Assembly (NCBI GenBank): GCA_020627705.1
Contig: JAHDGJ010000013.1
Coordinates: 45,902-109,901, forward strand
DNA length: 64,000 bases
DNA from: Saprospiraceae bacterium
GTDB lineage: Bacteria > Bacteroidota > Bacteroidia > Chitinophagales > Saprospiraceae
Direction of reading: 5' to 3'
The position numbers were made by a program, and so were the translations under genes. Shown here one piece after another: positions 8,096 through 17,497 of the stretch. Within the stretch, counting starts at the first letter, position 1. Each line of letters opens with the position of its first letter. The notes under the pieces are model-generated. The model did no database searches. It was given only the letters and a program-made list of their open reading frames with translations, and had not been told where the DNA came from.

Positions 8096-8769
8096 TCGCT
8101 ACTGAATTGTTTCTTTCTCTTAAGCGTTCGAGATTGAGATTGCTCATACCTCCAGTCTGAAATGTTTTTATCATGCCCTGACAAAAGCACCTTAGGTACA
8201 GTCCAGCCATTAAAATTCTCCGGCCTCGTATACACAGGAGGAGCGATCATATCATCCTGAAAACTATCAAACAATGCACTGGTACTGTCATTAAGAACCC
8301 CGGGTATTAGCCGAGCGATAGAATCAACTAATACGGCAGCAGCCAATTCTCCTCCAGAAAGTACATATTCTCCAATACTGATCTCCATGGTAACTACGTG
8401 CTCTCGCAGTCTATCATCAATGCCTTTGTAATGGCCGCAAATCAAAATTATGTTGCCGCACAAACTCAACTTATTGGAGATCGCTTGATTTAAAACATCT
8501 CCGTCCGGAGTCATATAAATAACATGCTCATAGACACGTTCTTTTTTGAGGGACTCGATGCAGTTAAAAAGAGGCTCGATCATCATGACCATACCTGCAC
8601 CACCACCATATTGATAATCATCAATTTGACGGTGAGGGCCTAAGCCAAAGTTTCTAAGATTTATCAAATTGATCTCTACCAATCCCTTGTCCTGAGCCCT
8701 TTGCATTATCGAATGACTTAGTGGGCTTTCGAGCAATTCAGGAATGGCAGAGATAATATCGATTCGCAT
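8083..8769 (-). CDS. trmD: tRNA (guanine37-N1)-methyltransferase TrmD
   Basis: This cytosolic SPOUT methyltransferase makes m1G37 with S-adenosylmethionine and prevents +1 frameshifting. Its 228 residues match the family length. Visible motifs are the N-terminal RIDIISAIPELL strand, YGGGAGMVM, the trefoil-knot cofactor segments ICGHYKGIDDR and IGEYVLSGGELAA, and the C-terminal YTRPENFNGWTVPKVLLSGHD. It is last in the cdaA-dipeptidase-FKBP-trmD operon, 7 bases after the FKBP gene, and away from rpsP-rimM-rplS, where trmD sits in many bacteria. Confidence 0.96.
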   Translation of the reverse strand: MRIDIISAIPELLESPLSHSIMQRAQDKGLVEINLINLRNFGLGPHRQIDDYQYGGGAGMVMMIEPLFNCIESLKKERVYEHVIYMTPDGDVLNQAISNKLSLCGNIILICGHYKGIDDRLREHVVTMEISIGEYVLSGGELAAAVLVDSIARLIPGVLNDSTSALFDSFQDDMIAPPVYTRPENFNGWTVPKVLLSGHDKNISDWRYEQSQSRTLKRKKQFSSDQNE

Positions 8770-8776
8770 AGAATAA

Positions 8777-9457
8777 TTATTCGATGCCCAATAGTTCTAC
8801 TTCGAAAATCAACGTAGAATGAGGGCCAATTTTTGGACCTGCTCCTCTTGCCCCATAAGCCAACTCAGAAGGTATAAACAACCTCCATTTGTCTCCTACT
8901 TGCATAAGTTGCAATGCTTCGGTCCATCCTTTAATCACTCCACCCACTGGAAAGGAAATCGGCTCTCCTCTATCTACCGAACTGTCAAAAACTTCTCCCG
9001 AAATAAGTGTACCGTGATAATGTGTTTTTACTTTAGAATTAATGGTTGGTGTCTCTCCCGCACCTTTTTGGAGTACTTCATATTGTAAACCACTTTCTAA
9101 GGTCGTCACTTCTGGGCGCTTTCCATTTTCTGCTAAGAATTTTTCGCCAGCCATTCGATTTCCTGCAGAAGCCATTTCTGCTTTTTTCTCTTGAGAGGCT
9201 CTAATTAAAGCTTTCGCCTCATTTATTTCCATTTTTACTTCACCTCTAAAAACATCCGTAAATGCAGCTTGTAAAACTTCTACATTAAATTCGGTGCCTT
9301 CATTCTTGATTTGACTAGCCATTAACAACCCATATGCATAGCTCACTTTGTCCTTTTCGTTCATTGTGTTTTGTTTATTTAAATTGGTTTCATTCTGTGC
9401 GCTTAGGGTACCTACTATACATACCAAAAGCATAACAAAAAAATTCTTCATAATCAT
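8777..9457 (-). CDS. Exported FKBP-type peptidyl-prolyl isomerase (FklB/Mip-like)
   Basis: This 226-residue protein has a signal peptide (cleavage near LSAQ), an N-terminal helical dimerisation segment at about 30-110 (KVSYAYGLLMASQIK onwards, as in FklB/Mip) and a C-terminal FKBP domain at about 118-226 with THYHGTLISGEVFDSS, a VIKGWTEALQLMQVGDKW block, SELAYG and a final LIFEVELLGIE strand. It likely folds periplasmic or outer-membrane proteins. The ATG at 9451 (residue 3) is an equally plausible start. It follows the dipeptidase gene after one base. Confidence 0.92.
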   Translation of the reverse strand: MIMKNFFVMLLVCIVGTLSAQNETNLNKQNTMNEKDKVSYAYGLLMASQIKNEGTEFNVEVLQAAFTDVFRGEVKMEINEAKALIRASQEKKAEMASAGNRMAGEKFLAENGKRPEVTTLESGLQYEVLQKGAGETPTINSKVKTHYHGTLISGEVFDSSVDRGEPISFPVGGVIKGWTEALQLMQVGDKWRLFIPSELAYGARGAGPKIGPHSTLIFEVELLGIE

Positions 9458-9458
9458 T

Positions 9459-10835
9459 TTAAGATTTTAACTGTGCGTAATGTTTAAAGAACATTGGGAT
9501 GGTTTCAATTCCTTTAAAAAAATTGAAAAGCCCAAAATGTTCGTTCGGTGAATGGATCGCATCACTGTCAAGACCAAATCCCATCAATACTGTTTTTACA
9601 TTTAGCACCTCTTCAAATAAAGCAACAATAGGGATAGATCCTCCTGAACGCTGAGGAATGGGCTTTTTACCAAAAGCTTCTTCCATGGCTTTGCTCGCCG
9701 CTAAATATTCAACCGTATCCGTAGGCGTAACCGAAGGCAACCCACCGTGATGTGGCTTAACTTCAATCTTGACGCTTTCAGGCGCCAATTGTTTTAAATA
9801 TTGCTCAAATAATTCGATTATTTTTTCTGGCGTTTGATTTGGGACCAAACGCATACTGATTTTGGCGAATGCTTTTGATGGCAGTACTGTTTTGGCACCT
9901 TCCCCTATGTAACCTCCCCACATTCCATTGACATCTAAGGTTGGACGGATAGAGGTTCTTTCTAAGGTCGTATACCCTTCCTCCCCTCTTATTTCATCTA
10001 TTTCTAAATCGCTTTTGTACGATTCCAAATTAAACGGGGCTTTATTCATCTCCTCTCTTTCTTCAATACTGATGAGCTCTACGTCTTCATAAAATCCAGG
10101 AATCGTGATCTCGTTTTTATCATTATGCAACTGCCCTATAAGCTTCGACAGGATGTTTACCGGATTAGCCACTGCACCCCCATAAACACCAGAATGTAGA
10201 TCTCTATTTGGGCCTGTTAATTCTACCTCAACATATGCCAACCCACGCAATCCAGTAGTTATCGAAGGGACATCATTAGCAATAATAGAGGTATCAGAAA
10301 CAAGGACTACATCACAAGCCAACTTGTCTTTGTATTTTTCACAAAACGGACCAAGGTTTTCGCTGCCCACTTCTTCTTCACCTTCAAGCATAAACTTGAC
10401 ATTACAAGGAAGAGTATTATTTTCCATCATCAGCTCAAAGGCTTTTATATGCATATACATCTGCCCTTTGTCATCGCAAGCACCTCTTGCAAAAATGGCG
10501 CCTTCTGGATGCAATGGAGTATTCTTTAATACCGGTTCAAAAGGAGGCGAATTCCAAAGTTCTATAGGGTCTGGCGGCTGTACATCATAATGCCCATAAA
10601 CTAAAACTGTCGGCAATGACGAGTCAATGATTTTCTCACCAAAGACAATTGGAAAACCATTTGTCTCCATTATTTCAACATTATCTGCGCCAGCTTGCTC
10701 CAATTTCTCGGCGATATAAGAGGCAGTATTTCTGACATCCTCTGCGTATTCCGGATCAGCACTTACTGAAGGAATTTTAAGCAATTCAATCAATTCACCT
10801 AAAAACTGATCTTTGCGTTCTTCGCTTAATTTCAT
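9459..10835 (-). CDS. M20-family dipeptidase
   Basis: This 458-residue cytosolic metallopeptidase of the CNDP/DapE-like M20 family shows the two-zinc signature: H82-x-D84 (GHYDVQ), bridging D121 in ARGACDDKG, and E153-E155 in EGEEEVGS. It has the inserted dimerisation domain at about 215-370 and a C-terminal VLMGFGLDSDAIHSPNE block carrying the last His ligand. It probably cleaves dipeptides with unrestricted side chains. It is directly abutted by cdaA upstream (zero gap). Confidence 0.93.
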   Translation of the reverse strand: MKLSEERKDQFLGELIELLKIPSVSADPEYAEDVRNTASYIAEKLEQAGADNVEIMETNGFPIVFGEKIIDSSLPTVLVYGHYDVQPPDPIELWNSPPFEPVLKNTPLHPEGAIFARGACDDKGQMYMHIKAFELMMENNTLPCNVKFMLEGEEEVGSENLGPFCEKYKDKLACDVVLVSDTSIIANDVPSITTGLRGLAYVEVELTGPNRDLHSGVYGGAVANPVNILSKLIGQLHNDKNEITIPGFYEDVELISIEEREEMNKAPFNLESYKSDLEIDEIRGEEGYTTLERTSIRPTLDVNGMWGGYIGEGAKTVLPSKAFAKISMRLVPNQTPEKIIELFEQYLKQLAPESVKIEVKPHHGGLPSVTPTDTVEYLAASKAMEEAFGKKPIPQRSGGSIPIVALFEEVLNVKTVLMGFGLDSDAIHSPNEHFGLFNFFKGIETIPMFFKHYAQLKS

Positions 10836-11645
10836 TTAATGTAATTTTTTAAGTAGTTCATTTTTTAATTGGTCGGTACTCAATGAATCCATCAATTTTC
10901 CATCTCGTGCTATGGATATATTACCAGTCTCTTCCGATACCAACAAAGCAAGAGCTGAGGTATTTTCGGTGATACCTAGTGCAGCTCTGTGGCGTAATCC
11001 CAAATCTTGAGAAATCGTTTTATTTTGGCTTATCGGCAAAACACAACTCGCGGCCAATATTTTATCACCTGCGATGATGGCTGCGCCATCATGTAATGGT
11101 GAATTTTTGAAGAATATACTTTCGATCAAATTGGAATCAACATTTGCATTTAATTCGATGCCGTTGGAAGCATAGTTGCGCCATCCAAATTCATCGGTTA
11201 ATACAAGCAATGCTCCGGTCCTTGTTTTTGCTAATTTTTCTACCGCTTTTAAAATTTCATTTACGGAAGCCTCATTTTCGTATGATTTTGATGATTTACT
11301 CCAGCCAAAATAATTGTCTAAAAATTTGAGTCGACCTTTCATGTTGTTTCCGGTGAGGAGTAAAAACCGCCGTACTTCAGGTTGAAATATGATGACCAAA
11401 ATCAAAAATCCAATACTAACAAATGTCCCTAAAACAGTTTTGAGTAAAGGCATCTCTAAAAAATCAACCAACAAATAGACCAGATAAAAAAGAACAACGC
11501 CCATAAAAATGTTCATTGCCATAGTACCTCGTAACAACTTGTATAGCATGAAAATCAAGTATGCCACGATGACTATGTCAAGTATGTCCAAAATTCTTAT
11601 GTCGGAGAGACTGATTAAAATGACGATTGATTTTTGATGAATCAA
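10836..11645 (-). CDS. cdaA: Membrane diadenylate cyclase CdaA
   Basis: This protein makes cyclic di-AMP from two ATP. Three N-terminal membrane helices (about 20-90) precede a DAC domain with the catalytic DGA at 186-188 (LHDGAAII) and RHR at 218-220 (LRHRAALG). The frame opens right after a stop and has no early ATG, so the TTG at 11645 is the likely start. No cdaR or glmM follows, unlike in Firmicutes; the gene heads an operon with a dipeptidase, an FKBP and trmD. As the only DAC seen here it may supply the cell's c-di-AMP. Confidence 0.94.
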   Translation of the reverse strand: MIHQKSIVILISLSDIRILDILDIVIVAYLIFMLYKLLRGTMAMNIFMGVVLFYLVYLLVDFLEMPLLKTVLGTFVSIGFLILVIIFQPEVRRFLLLTGNNMKGRLKFLDNYFGWSKSSKSYENEASVNEILKAVEKLAKTRTGALLVLTDEFGWRNYASNGIELNANVDSNLIESIFFKNSPLHDGAAIIAGDKILAASCVLPISQNKTISQDLGLRHRAALGITENTSALALLVSEETGNISIARDGKLMDSLSTDQLKNELLKKLH

Positions 11646-11746
11646 ATATTACCCCGAAGGTAGTTATAATCAAAGTCATTAGAAAGTGAAGTGTTTTTGT
11701 AATTTTTCAAGGATATTTGCGTCCAAACAAGGCAAACACCTCGTAC

Positions 11747-12313
11747 ATGACAAGATTTAGACTCATTTCTTTGCTCCTATGTCTTCTTTCTGTGCATCTA
11801 AGTACCGCACAAGAGGATTCGGACTGCAATGTCTTTTTTACTGGTATAGATCCTCAGTTAAAAGAATCAAGAATTGATATTGCCCAAGAGCATGTTTTTG
11901 CACATACCAATAAGAAATTAAAGCCCAGCTTTAAAGAACGAGATATGGTTGTTGGCAAAGCCAACCTAACTAAAGTGGGTAAGAGTACTTTTTTGAGACT
12001 CGAAATTGAAATAGCCTCTAGAAATGCTTTTTCTTCCTATGGCTATATCCCTAAAATAAATGTGCTTACAGTTCATTTCCTAAATGGCAACAAAGTTTAT
12101 CTCTATTCTGCCTCTGATTCTAAAGGAGTCTATAACGCTGAAAAAGACAAAACAATTTATAATGTCTTTTACCTTATAGACAAGGAGAAACCATTTGTAA
12201 AAGATGAACTTGATAAGATAGGTGTATTTTGGTCCACTGGATATGAAGAATATATTGTTTATGATGTTGATCTTCTTAAAAGACAATATTCTTGCCTTAA
12301 AAAACAAAGCTAA
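11747..12313 (+). CDS. Small secreted protein of unknown function
   Basis: The ATG at 11747 is chosen over a TTG ten codons earlier because it starts a clean signal peptide (basic start, RFRLISLLLCLLSVHLSTAQ). The mature ~165 residues look like an all-beta domain (LRLEIEIASRNAF..., INVLTVHFLNGNKVYLYSAS) and contain two cysteines. I do not recognise the family. The stop overlaps the start of miaE by one base (TAATG), so the two are co-translated, though no functional link is evident. Confidence 0.75.
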   Translation: MTRFRLISLLLCLLSVHLSTAQEDSDCNVFFTGIDPQLKESRIDIAQEHVFAHTNKKLKPSFKERDMVVGKANLTKVGKSTFLRLEIEIASRNAFSSYGYIPKINVLTVHFLNGNKVYLYSASDSKGVYNAEKDKTIYNVFYLIDKEKPFVKDELDKIGVFWSTGYEEYIVYDVDLLKRQYSCLKKQS

Positions 12314-12891
12314 TGCTTGGTCTTAAACTTCCCACAGATCCAAGATGGGTCAATCTTGCCGAAATGTCTTTAGAGGATATCCTAACTGACCATGCCTACT
12401 GTGAGCAAAAGGCAGCAACATCTTGTATTTCGTTAATTCAAGGAAACCCTGGGCGTCATCGTTTGGTTCGTGAATTAAGTCCGATCGTTACCGAAGAATG
12501 GGGCCATTTTAGACAGGTACTTCGTGAATTGGATAATAGAGGGCTAACCTTAGGTAGACAACGAAAAGATGAATACGTCTTAGAGCTTTTAAAATTTCAA
12601 GAAAAAGGTGGTGGTCGAACAAAATCATTGGTCGAAAAATTATTAACCAATGCATTGATTGAGGCAAGAAGTTGCGAGCGTTTTCGCTTGTTATCTATTC
12701 ATTTAAAAGAGAAAGAATTAAAAGACTTTTACCATTCCTTTATGGTTTCGGAGGCAGGACATTATAGACTTTTCTTGGATTTGGCCATAGAATACGGAGG
12801 CGAAGAAGTTAAAACCCGCTGGCAAGAATACCTTACTTACGAAAAAGAAGTAATGGAAAGGATTGATCCCAGGGGCGATCGAATGCATTAA
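12313..12891 (+). CDS. miaE: tRNA-(ms2io6A)-hydroxylase MiaE
   Basis: This 192-residue ferritin-like di-iron enzyme hydroxylates the prenyl group of 2-methylthio-N6-isopentenyl-A37 in tRNA. The carboxylate/His ligand pattern is visible in four helices: E31 (YCEQKA), E62 and H65 (EEWGH), E117 (LIEARSCERF) and E147/H150 (SEAGH). The length matches the family. It needs oxygen, which implies a lifestyle that is at least partly aerobic. Confidence 0.93.
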   Translation: MLGLKLPTDPRWVNLAEMSLEDILTDHAYCEQKAATSCISLIQGNPGRHRLVRELSPIVTEEWGHFRQVLRELDNRGLTLGRQRKDEYVLELLKFQEKGGGRTKSLVEKLLTNALIEARSCERFRLLSIHLKEKELKDFYHSFMVSEAGHYRLFLDLAIEYGGEEVKTRWQEYLTYEKEVMERIDPRGDRMH

Positions 12892-12892
12892 A

Positions 12893-12921
12893 AAAGGGAT
12901 GTTGATTACCAACACCCCTTT
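12893..12921 (-). terminator. Bidirectional terminator between miaE and the SPOR-protein gene
   Basis: A stem AAAGGG-x-TGTTG pairs with CAACA-x-CCCTTT around a 5-base loop with one mismatch. On the minus strand it is followed by six T, so it mainly ends the SPOR-protein transcript. It also lies 2 bases past the miaE stop. Confidence 0.7.
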
Positions 12922-12948
12922 GACATATATTTCAAACTTAAACTTTCC

Positions 12949-15150
12949 TTAATTTTTTACCAGTCTTTCTAACACCCCACCATTATCGATAACGAGTTCT
13001 GCTGAGACATACCCTCTATTAATGGCTTTAACTCTTGCCGATTCTGCATCTTCTAATGTTCTGTAGCCACTGAGCACAAATATGGTCCAACCTTTTTTAG
13101 TCCATTGCTCAATTTTACCTAGATCCTTTACTGAACTAAGATCAAAAAATTGAGGCTCTTCGTAAGAAGCCAATCGTACTTTATAGTTACTAGCATATGG
13201 ATCGCTTTCACCGGCAGATTCGACAGCCAATTGTACCTCATGTAGATCTAATGGTTCATGCGCAATAAAAGCATCTCTAAATCCGAGTCTTCTAACATCC
13301 TCCAAGACTGCTTCTGCCTCTGTTCTATTTAGATAAAATCCTAAACGAATCTTGGTAGAATTCGTTTTGTATATTTTATAGAGGTTACCATACTTAGTTA
13401 GTGCTTTGTAATCATTTAGATTTACTTTGCTCCTAAACAGAGCAGCTACTTGTATAAAATAAACATCGTCTTGAGCCTTTAGAATTTCGTTAACTGCTAC
13501 AAGCTTTGCAGTGCTTAATTCTAAATCCAATCGCATTTCTGCTTCTGTTGCAGCGGTTGCACTAACTTCAGGGTTTACAATAACATCTGTTTTAGCAGAA
13601 GGCAGTTTGACCCTTTCAGGTACTTCGTCTGTATTTTGATAGTCAGAAATTTTAACTCTTTCTGGTACGAATGCCGTTGATTCAGAATCTTCAATTTTCG
13701 CAGAAGGCGGAATTGCCTTTACTTGATTAGACTCCAATTCACTCAATTTAAATGCCTTAGGTACTTCTAGCTCTTCGTTTACGCGCTTAGCATTGCTTGC
13801 CATGGCATCTGATTTTTGCATATCGTTCAAATTCACTGCGGTAGGCACTAATGCTTCTTCGTACACTAATAGATCCTCTTGATCAAGAGGTGTTGCTATA
13901 TAGATGTCGTCTTTACCCCTACCACCTAAGCGATTGGATGTAAAATAAAAATCTCTAGTTCTAGGATTAACCGCGAAGAAATAATCATCAGACAAAGAAT
14001 TCACTCCTTTCCCCAAATTGTGCGCAAAACTCCATTCTCCGTCAACCACTTTTGATTTAAACACATCGAAACCTCCTAAGCCATGATGAAAATCAGAAGA
14101 GAAGTATAGATGTTGTCCATCGAAATGCGGCGTTATTTCGTTACCTGATGAGTTTACTTGTCCACCCAAATTTTCTGGGTACGTCCAGTCTCCATCTTTA
14201 AAGTAGCTCACATATATATCATAACCACCAAACCCTCCAGGTCTATTGGAAGAGAAGTATAATGCAGAGCCTCCAAACGCCAAACATGGAAAGCCTGTGG
14301 CATACCCTATTTCGTTATGTTTGAATGGAATCTCATCGGCAAAGTCCCCATTTTCATTTGCTTCTGCCAAATAGATACTTAGATCATTGTCTTTGACACC
14401 GACAAAATCAAAACCATTTTTAAATTCATTTTTCGTATACGCACAACGACTTAGATTTGTCGCATATGATATTGGTCCCATATTTTGATCTTCCTTAATT
14501 GCGTCTCTCAAAAGATGCAAAGGATCATTCATACTAGGATTATCACTTATCGCATATACCAATCTATTCTTAGACTTTGCACGGATGTGTTGATCCTTTC
14601 TATCTCCAACTACCCCATCCAAACTTTTCCTAAATGATGAAAACACTACTTTACCCTTGTAAAAAGAAACTCCGAAGTCAGCATATTTAGAATTTGCTCC
14701 AAACAATTGCAAATCAAATTTCTCTATGTCTTTTAGGTTGTTTTTAGCGAATTCGCAACTTTGCGCATAATGCTCACCAATGATTGGATCATGCTCCTTG
14801 TAGCCCCAGTACATTTCTTGAGCTTCATCATACTTACCAATGCCTTTAAGGGTGTGAGCATAATTTAAGTAATGAGATGGATGCTTTTCAACCGATGGAT
14901 TTGATTTTCTGTACCACTGTACAGCCTCAATCGGCCTATTGGTTTTACGATAAGACTCTGCCAACCTGAGTTTAGCTAAATCATTGTTTGCATCTTCTTC
15001 TTGTAAAGACTTGTGGTAATTTGAAATAGCCAAATTATAGGCTTTTACCTCGAATTGTTTGTTAGCCTTCTTGAATAATTTTTGCGCGTGAGATCCGGTT
15101 ATTCCTAAGCCAAATAGCGCTAAAAAGACTAATGAAATCTTCTTAGACAT
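12949..15150 (-). CDS. Envelope protein with TPR, PD40 propeller and two SPOR domains
   Basis: This 733-residue protein has a signal peptide ending SHAQ, TPR helices at about 23-150, a WD40-like PD40 propeller at about 160-430 (YFSSNRPGGFGGYDIYVS, YFSSDFHHGLGGFDVFKS, YFTSNRLGGRGKDDIYIA), a low-complexity linker to about 555 with repeated V/PERVKL and KAFKLSE units, then two C-terminal SPOR-like domains (about 560-635 starting VYFIQVAALF, and about 660-730 starting YKVRLASYEEP). The front half matches the T9SS protein PorE and its relatives, but the C-terminal OmpA module is replaced by SPOR modules, which bind glycan strands lacking stem peptides. It is probably a periplasmic peptidoglycan-linked scaffold. 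Its partner is unknown. Confidence 0.82.
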   Translation of the reverse strand: MSKKISLVFLALFGLGITGSHAQKLFKKANKQFEVKAYNLAISNYHKSLQEEDANNDLAKLRLAESYRKTNRPIEAVQWYRKSNPSVEKHPSHYLNYAHTLKGIGKYDEAQEMYWGYKEHDPIIGEHYAQSCEFAKNNLKDIEKFDLQLFGANSKYADFGVSFYKGKVVFSSFRKSLDGVVGDRKDQHIRAKSKNRLVYAISDNPSMNDPLHLLRDAIKEDQNMGPISYATNLSRCAYTKNEFKNGFDFVGVKDNDLSIYLAEANENGDFADEIPFKHNEIGYATGFPCLAFGGSALYFSSNRPGGFGGYDIYVSYFKDGDWTYPENLGGQVNSSGNEITPHFDGQHLYFSSDFHHGLGGFDVFKSKVVDGEWSFAHNLGKGVNSLSDDYFFAVNPRTRDFYFTSNRLGGRGKDDIYIATPLDQEDLLVYEEALVPTAVNLNDMQKSDAMASNAKRVNEELEVPKAFKLSELESNQVKAIPPSAKIEDSESTAFVPERVKISDYQNTDEVPERVKLPSAKTDVIVNPEVSATAATEAEMRLDLELSTAKLVAVNEILKAQDDVYFIQVAALFRSKVNLNDYKALTKYGNLYKIYKTNSTKIRLGFYLNRTEAEAVLEDVRRLGFRDAFIAHEPLDLHEVQLAVESAGESDPYASNYKVRLASYEEPQFFDLSSVKDLGKIEQWTKKGWTIFVLSGYRTLEDAESARVKAINRGYVSAELVIDNGGVLERLVKN

Positions 15151-15185
15151 TTTGTATGAGTTTTCTTATTAAATATTACAAAAAT

Positions 15186-15193
15186 CAAATATA
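15186..15193 (-). promoter_or_regulatory. -7 box for the SPOR-protein gene
   Basis: The minus strand reads TATATTTG, an exact TAnnTTTG match, 36 bases upstream of the ATG at 15150. A -33 TTG is not clear in the AT-rich upstream stretch. Confidence 0.4.
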
Positions 15194-15305
15194 TGAAATA
15201 TGCTGCATACGAGGTAATAATATATGATATATTTCTATATATATAGATAATTGTAATATGTTTGGGCCCTAAAGCCCCATTTTTATTGATTTGAGCACTA
15301 TGTAA

Positions 15306-16292
15306 TTATTTTTTGTCTAGTCGACTAAGTAGGAGTACGGAGAGCAATCCGAACACAAAAGAAAGGACCACAGCAAGTATTCTGGGGTCGCTATAAAGAT
15401 ATTCCGCGGGCAGTACATTCACCTCATTTAAGATCTTAAATTCGGTATTAGGGTTGTCTGCGAAAAACTGAAAGCTTGGATTTGAAATAAGATTGGAATT
15501 TTCTTTATTTAAAATTAAGGTTGGATTTCTCCAAGGCCATATTTTAAAAAGCGAGCCCAGCATAAACCCTGTTAAAAGAGCAAAGGTCTGAAACCTGTAA
15601 TTTTTGAACGTCCAACTTAAAACCCTCGAAAAAACAATCAGCCCTATCAAGGCACCAATTCCAAAGAGTAATAACACTCTAAAGTGATCAAAAGAAGGAG
15701 AAGATATGCAACTTTTCAAGGCAGGAATAACAATGGTGTACATGCCCAGAAGCAATAAAATAAAACTCCCGGATATGCCCGGCAACATTAAAGCAGATAT
15801 GGCTATCGCACCAGAAAAAATCAGCATGAATGCACTCGTCGATCCGCCAATAGGCACTGTTTGTGTGATTCCAAAAGCAATAAAAAAACCAACTAGCAAT
15901 AGCCCAACTTTTGGTAAGTCCCAAGTTGGAATAAGTTTGGCGATATAAAAACTAGAGGAAAGAATGAGTCCGAAAAAAAAGGCCCAAAGGGGTTCCGGAA
16001 AATTGTGCAGTAAATAACTTATAAATACAGTACCCAACAATATCCCTCCGACCATACCGACAAGTAGAAGGGATAGAAACGTGCCATCAATTGCTTTCCA
16101 AAGGCCTTTAATTCCATCCTTTCGATACGTATGGATCAATGAAAAGTCAACAGATTTAATAGCATTCAACAAGCGCTCATAAATACCAGTTATAAACGCA
16201 ATGGTACCTCCACTCACTCCTGGGATAACTTCTGCCATTCCCATGAGTGCGCCTTTTAATACCAAAGAAATAGGATTCGTTTTATTTTCCAT
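15306..16292 (-). CDS. DUF368 membrane protein, probable undecaprenyl-phosphate translocase
   Basis: This 328-residue polytopic protein has the two pseudo-symmetric family motifs EVIPGVSGGT (residues ~21-30) and MLPGISGSF, the DUF368 signature. DUF368 members (PopT in Staphylococcus and Vibrio) were shown to return undecaprenyl phosphate to the cytoplasmic leaflet. It is the last gene of the same minus-strand run that contains uppP, whose product makes the substrate, which supports this role. It overlaps the nuclease gene upstream by 11 bases. Confidence 0.88.
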   Translation of the reverse strand: MENKTNPISLVLKGALMGMAEVIPGVSGGTIAFITGIYERLLNAIKSVDFSLIHTYRKDGIKGLWKAIDGTFLSLLLVGMVGGILLGTVFISYLLHNFPEPLWAFFFGLILSSSFYIAKLIPTWDLPKVGLLLVGFFIAFGITQTVPIGGSTSAFMLIFSGAIAISALMLPGISGSFILLLLGMYTIVIPALKSCISSPSFDHFRVLLLFGIGALIGLIVFSRVLSWTFKNYRFQTFALLTGFMLGSLFKIWPWRNPTLILNKENSNLISNPSFQFFADNPNTEFKILNEVNVLPAEYLYSDPRILAVVLSFVFGLLSVLLLSRLDKK

Positions 16293-17427
16293 GTTCCCTT
16301 CCTAATATATTTCCACTTTCAAATTGAAGCTCTAATTTTTTTTGCTTTCTTTTATCCTCTTCACTCAATTCTACCTTACCAATGGCGTTTAGGTCTGGTT
16401 GACCAGCATTTACCCAAGCTGTATACCATAAACTGGCCAACGATAAGATGGCATCACGCATACGTTCTTCTACCATACCGTCCATTTTTTCAGCATATGC
16501 CTTTGCAAATTCCGGACACTGTATTCGCATAGTATACTCTAGCCGTTCGTCATAACACCATTGCTTGTCTGAAGGGAATGTTTGAGTCAATTCTTTTTCG
16601 ATGGCAAGTACTTCGTTTAAAAGCAGATGACTATCTTCAATTACCTGCCAAAAATATTCTTCCAAATCATTGATGTAGGTTGCTTTACCAACCATAAAAT
16701 CATATTCAGCATCGGCAAATAATTCTGGAATCCGGCTTTCCCAGAAAGCATGAATACCTACTTGATTCGTCAACTGACCGTTATAATTTTCTGTGGTATG
16801 CAATGGGACATGTGCATCTCCTATATAATGCCCCATTTCTGCAGAAATTCTCAAAATCCTTTTTTCGTCCTTCGCCTCAAAAGCTCTTGTTAATTTTTCT
16901 TGATATTGAAGCATCCAATACGGCAAAATACCATAGGAGCTAAAAACATCATCTACGTAAAAAGTTTTACCAGTACTAAGGGGTATTTCAAAGGGATTTA
17001 AATCCGGTCTATATTCTACAGTCTTTCTTATTTCTAAAATGTCATCTTTAGAAAAGGTTTCTTTTATTTGATCAAGGGATACCTTGATCGAATCTTCCTC
17101 TAAAACCAACATTGGCTCAGAATAAAACAGGATGGCTTCCCAATATTTTCGGGGTACCGTTTCAAATGGATTTTCTCCCCAATGGTCAATATCGATATAA
17201 TGCCTGACGGCTTCATGTTTGGTGGCATACCGTCTTTTGTCAGGATCTACAGCATGCTGGGTTAAAAACTCAATATTGCTTTTATAAAAGCCAAACATTT
17301 CCCATGGCAATGAAAACACTGCCATTCGGTTGATTTTTCTATGCCCATAAAAACCCCATTCTGGACCGGCGGGAATGGCGGCACAGAAAATCAAAAATAC
17401 AAGCAGTAAAAATCCCTTATGTCTCAA
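16282..17427 (-). CDS. Secreted S1/P1-type zinc nuclease / phospholipase C-fold protein
   Basis: This 381-residue protein has a signal peptide ending near AIPAGP. The mature N-terminus WGFYGHRKINR carries the Trp that ligates the tri-zinc cluster. Further His/Asp ligands appear in HYIDIDHWG, GHYIGDAHVPLHT and GIHAFWESRIPE, in the family order. It would cleave single-stranded nucleic acid or phosphodiesters in the periplasm; a phospholipase C-like specificity is the alternative. The start must be TTG at 17427, because a later ATG would remove the signal peptide. Confidence 0.85.
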   Translation of the reverse strand: MRHKGFLLLVFLIFCAAIPAGPEWGFYGHRKINRMAVFSLPWEMFGFYKSNIEFLTQHAVDPDKRRYATKHEAVRHYIDIDHWGENPFETVPRKYWEAILFYSEPMLVLEEDSIKVSLDQIKETFSKDDILEIRKTVEYRPDLNPFEIPLSTGKTFYVDDVFSSYGILPYWMLQYQEKLTRAFEAKDEKRILRISAEMGHYIGDAHVPLHTTENYNGQLTNQVGIHAFWESRIPELFADAEYDFMVGKATYINDLEEYFWQVIEDSHLLLNEVLAIEKELTQTFPSDKQWCYDERLEYTMRIQCPEFAKAYAEKMDGMVEERMRDAILSLASLWYTAWVNAGQPDLNAIGKVELSEEDKRKQKKLELQFESGNILGREHGK

Positions 17428-17497
17428 AGTCTTGAATTAATAATACACATGCCTAACCGAAAGTATGAGCAAACATGCTAAATGGCAACAAGATATG

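Noticed and set aside
12949..15150. Naming the SPOR-domain protein PorE
   Set aside because: The TPR/PD40 half is alike, but it lacks the OmpA and carboxypeptidase-regulatory domains; the protein at 37638-39629 fits PorE better.
15262..15290. A GGGC/GCCC hairpin after the DUF368 gene as a terminator
   Set aside because: The stem is only four pairs and is not followed by a T run on the minus strand.
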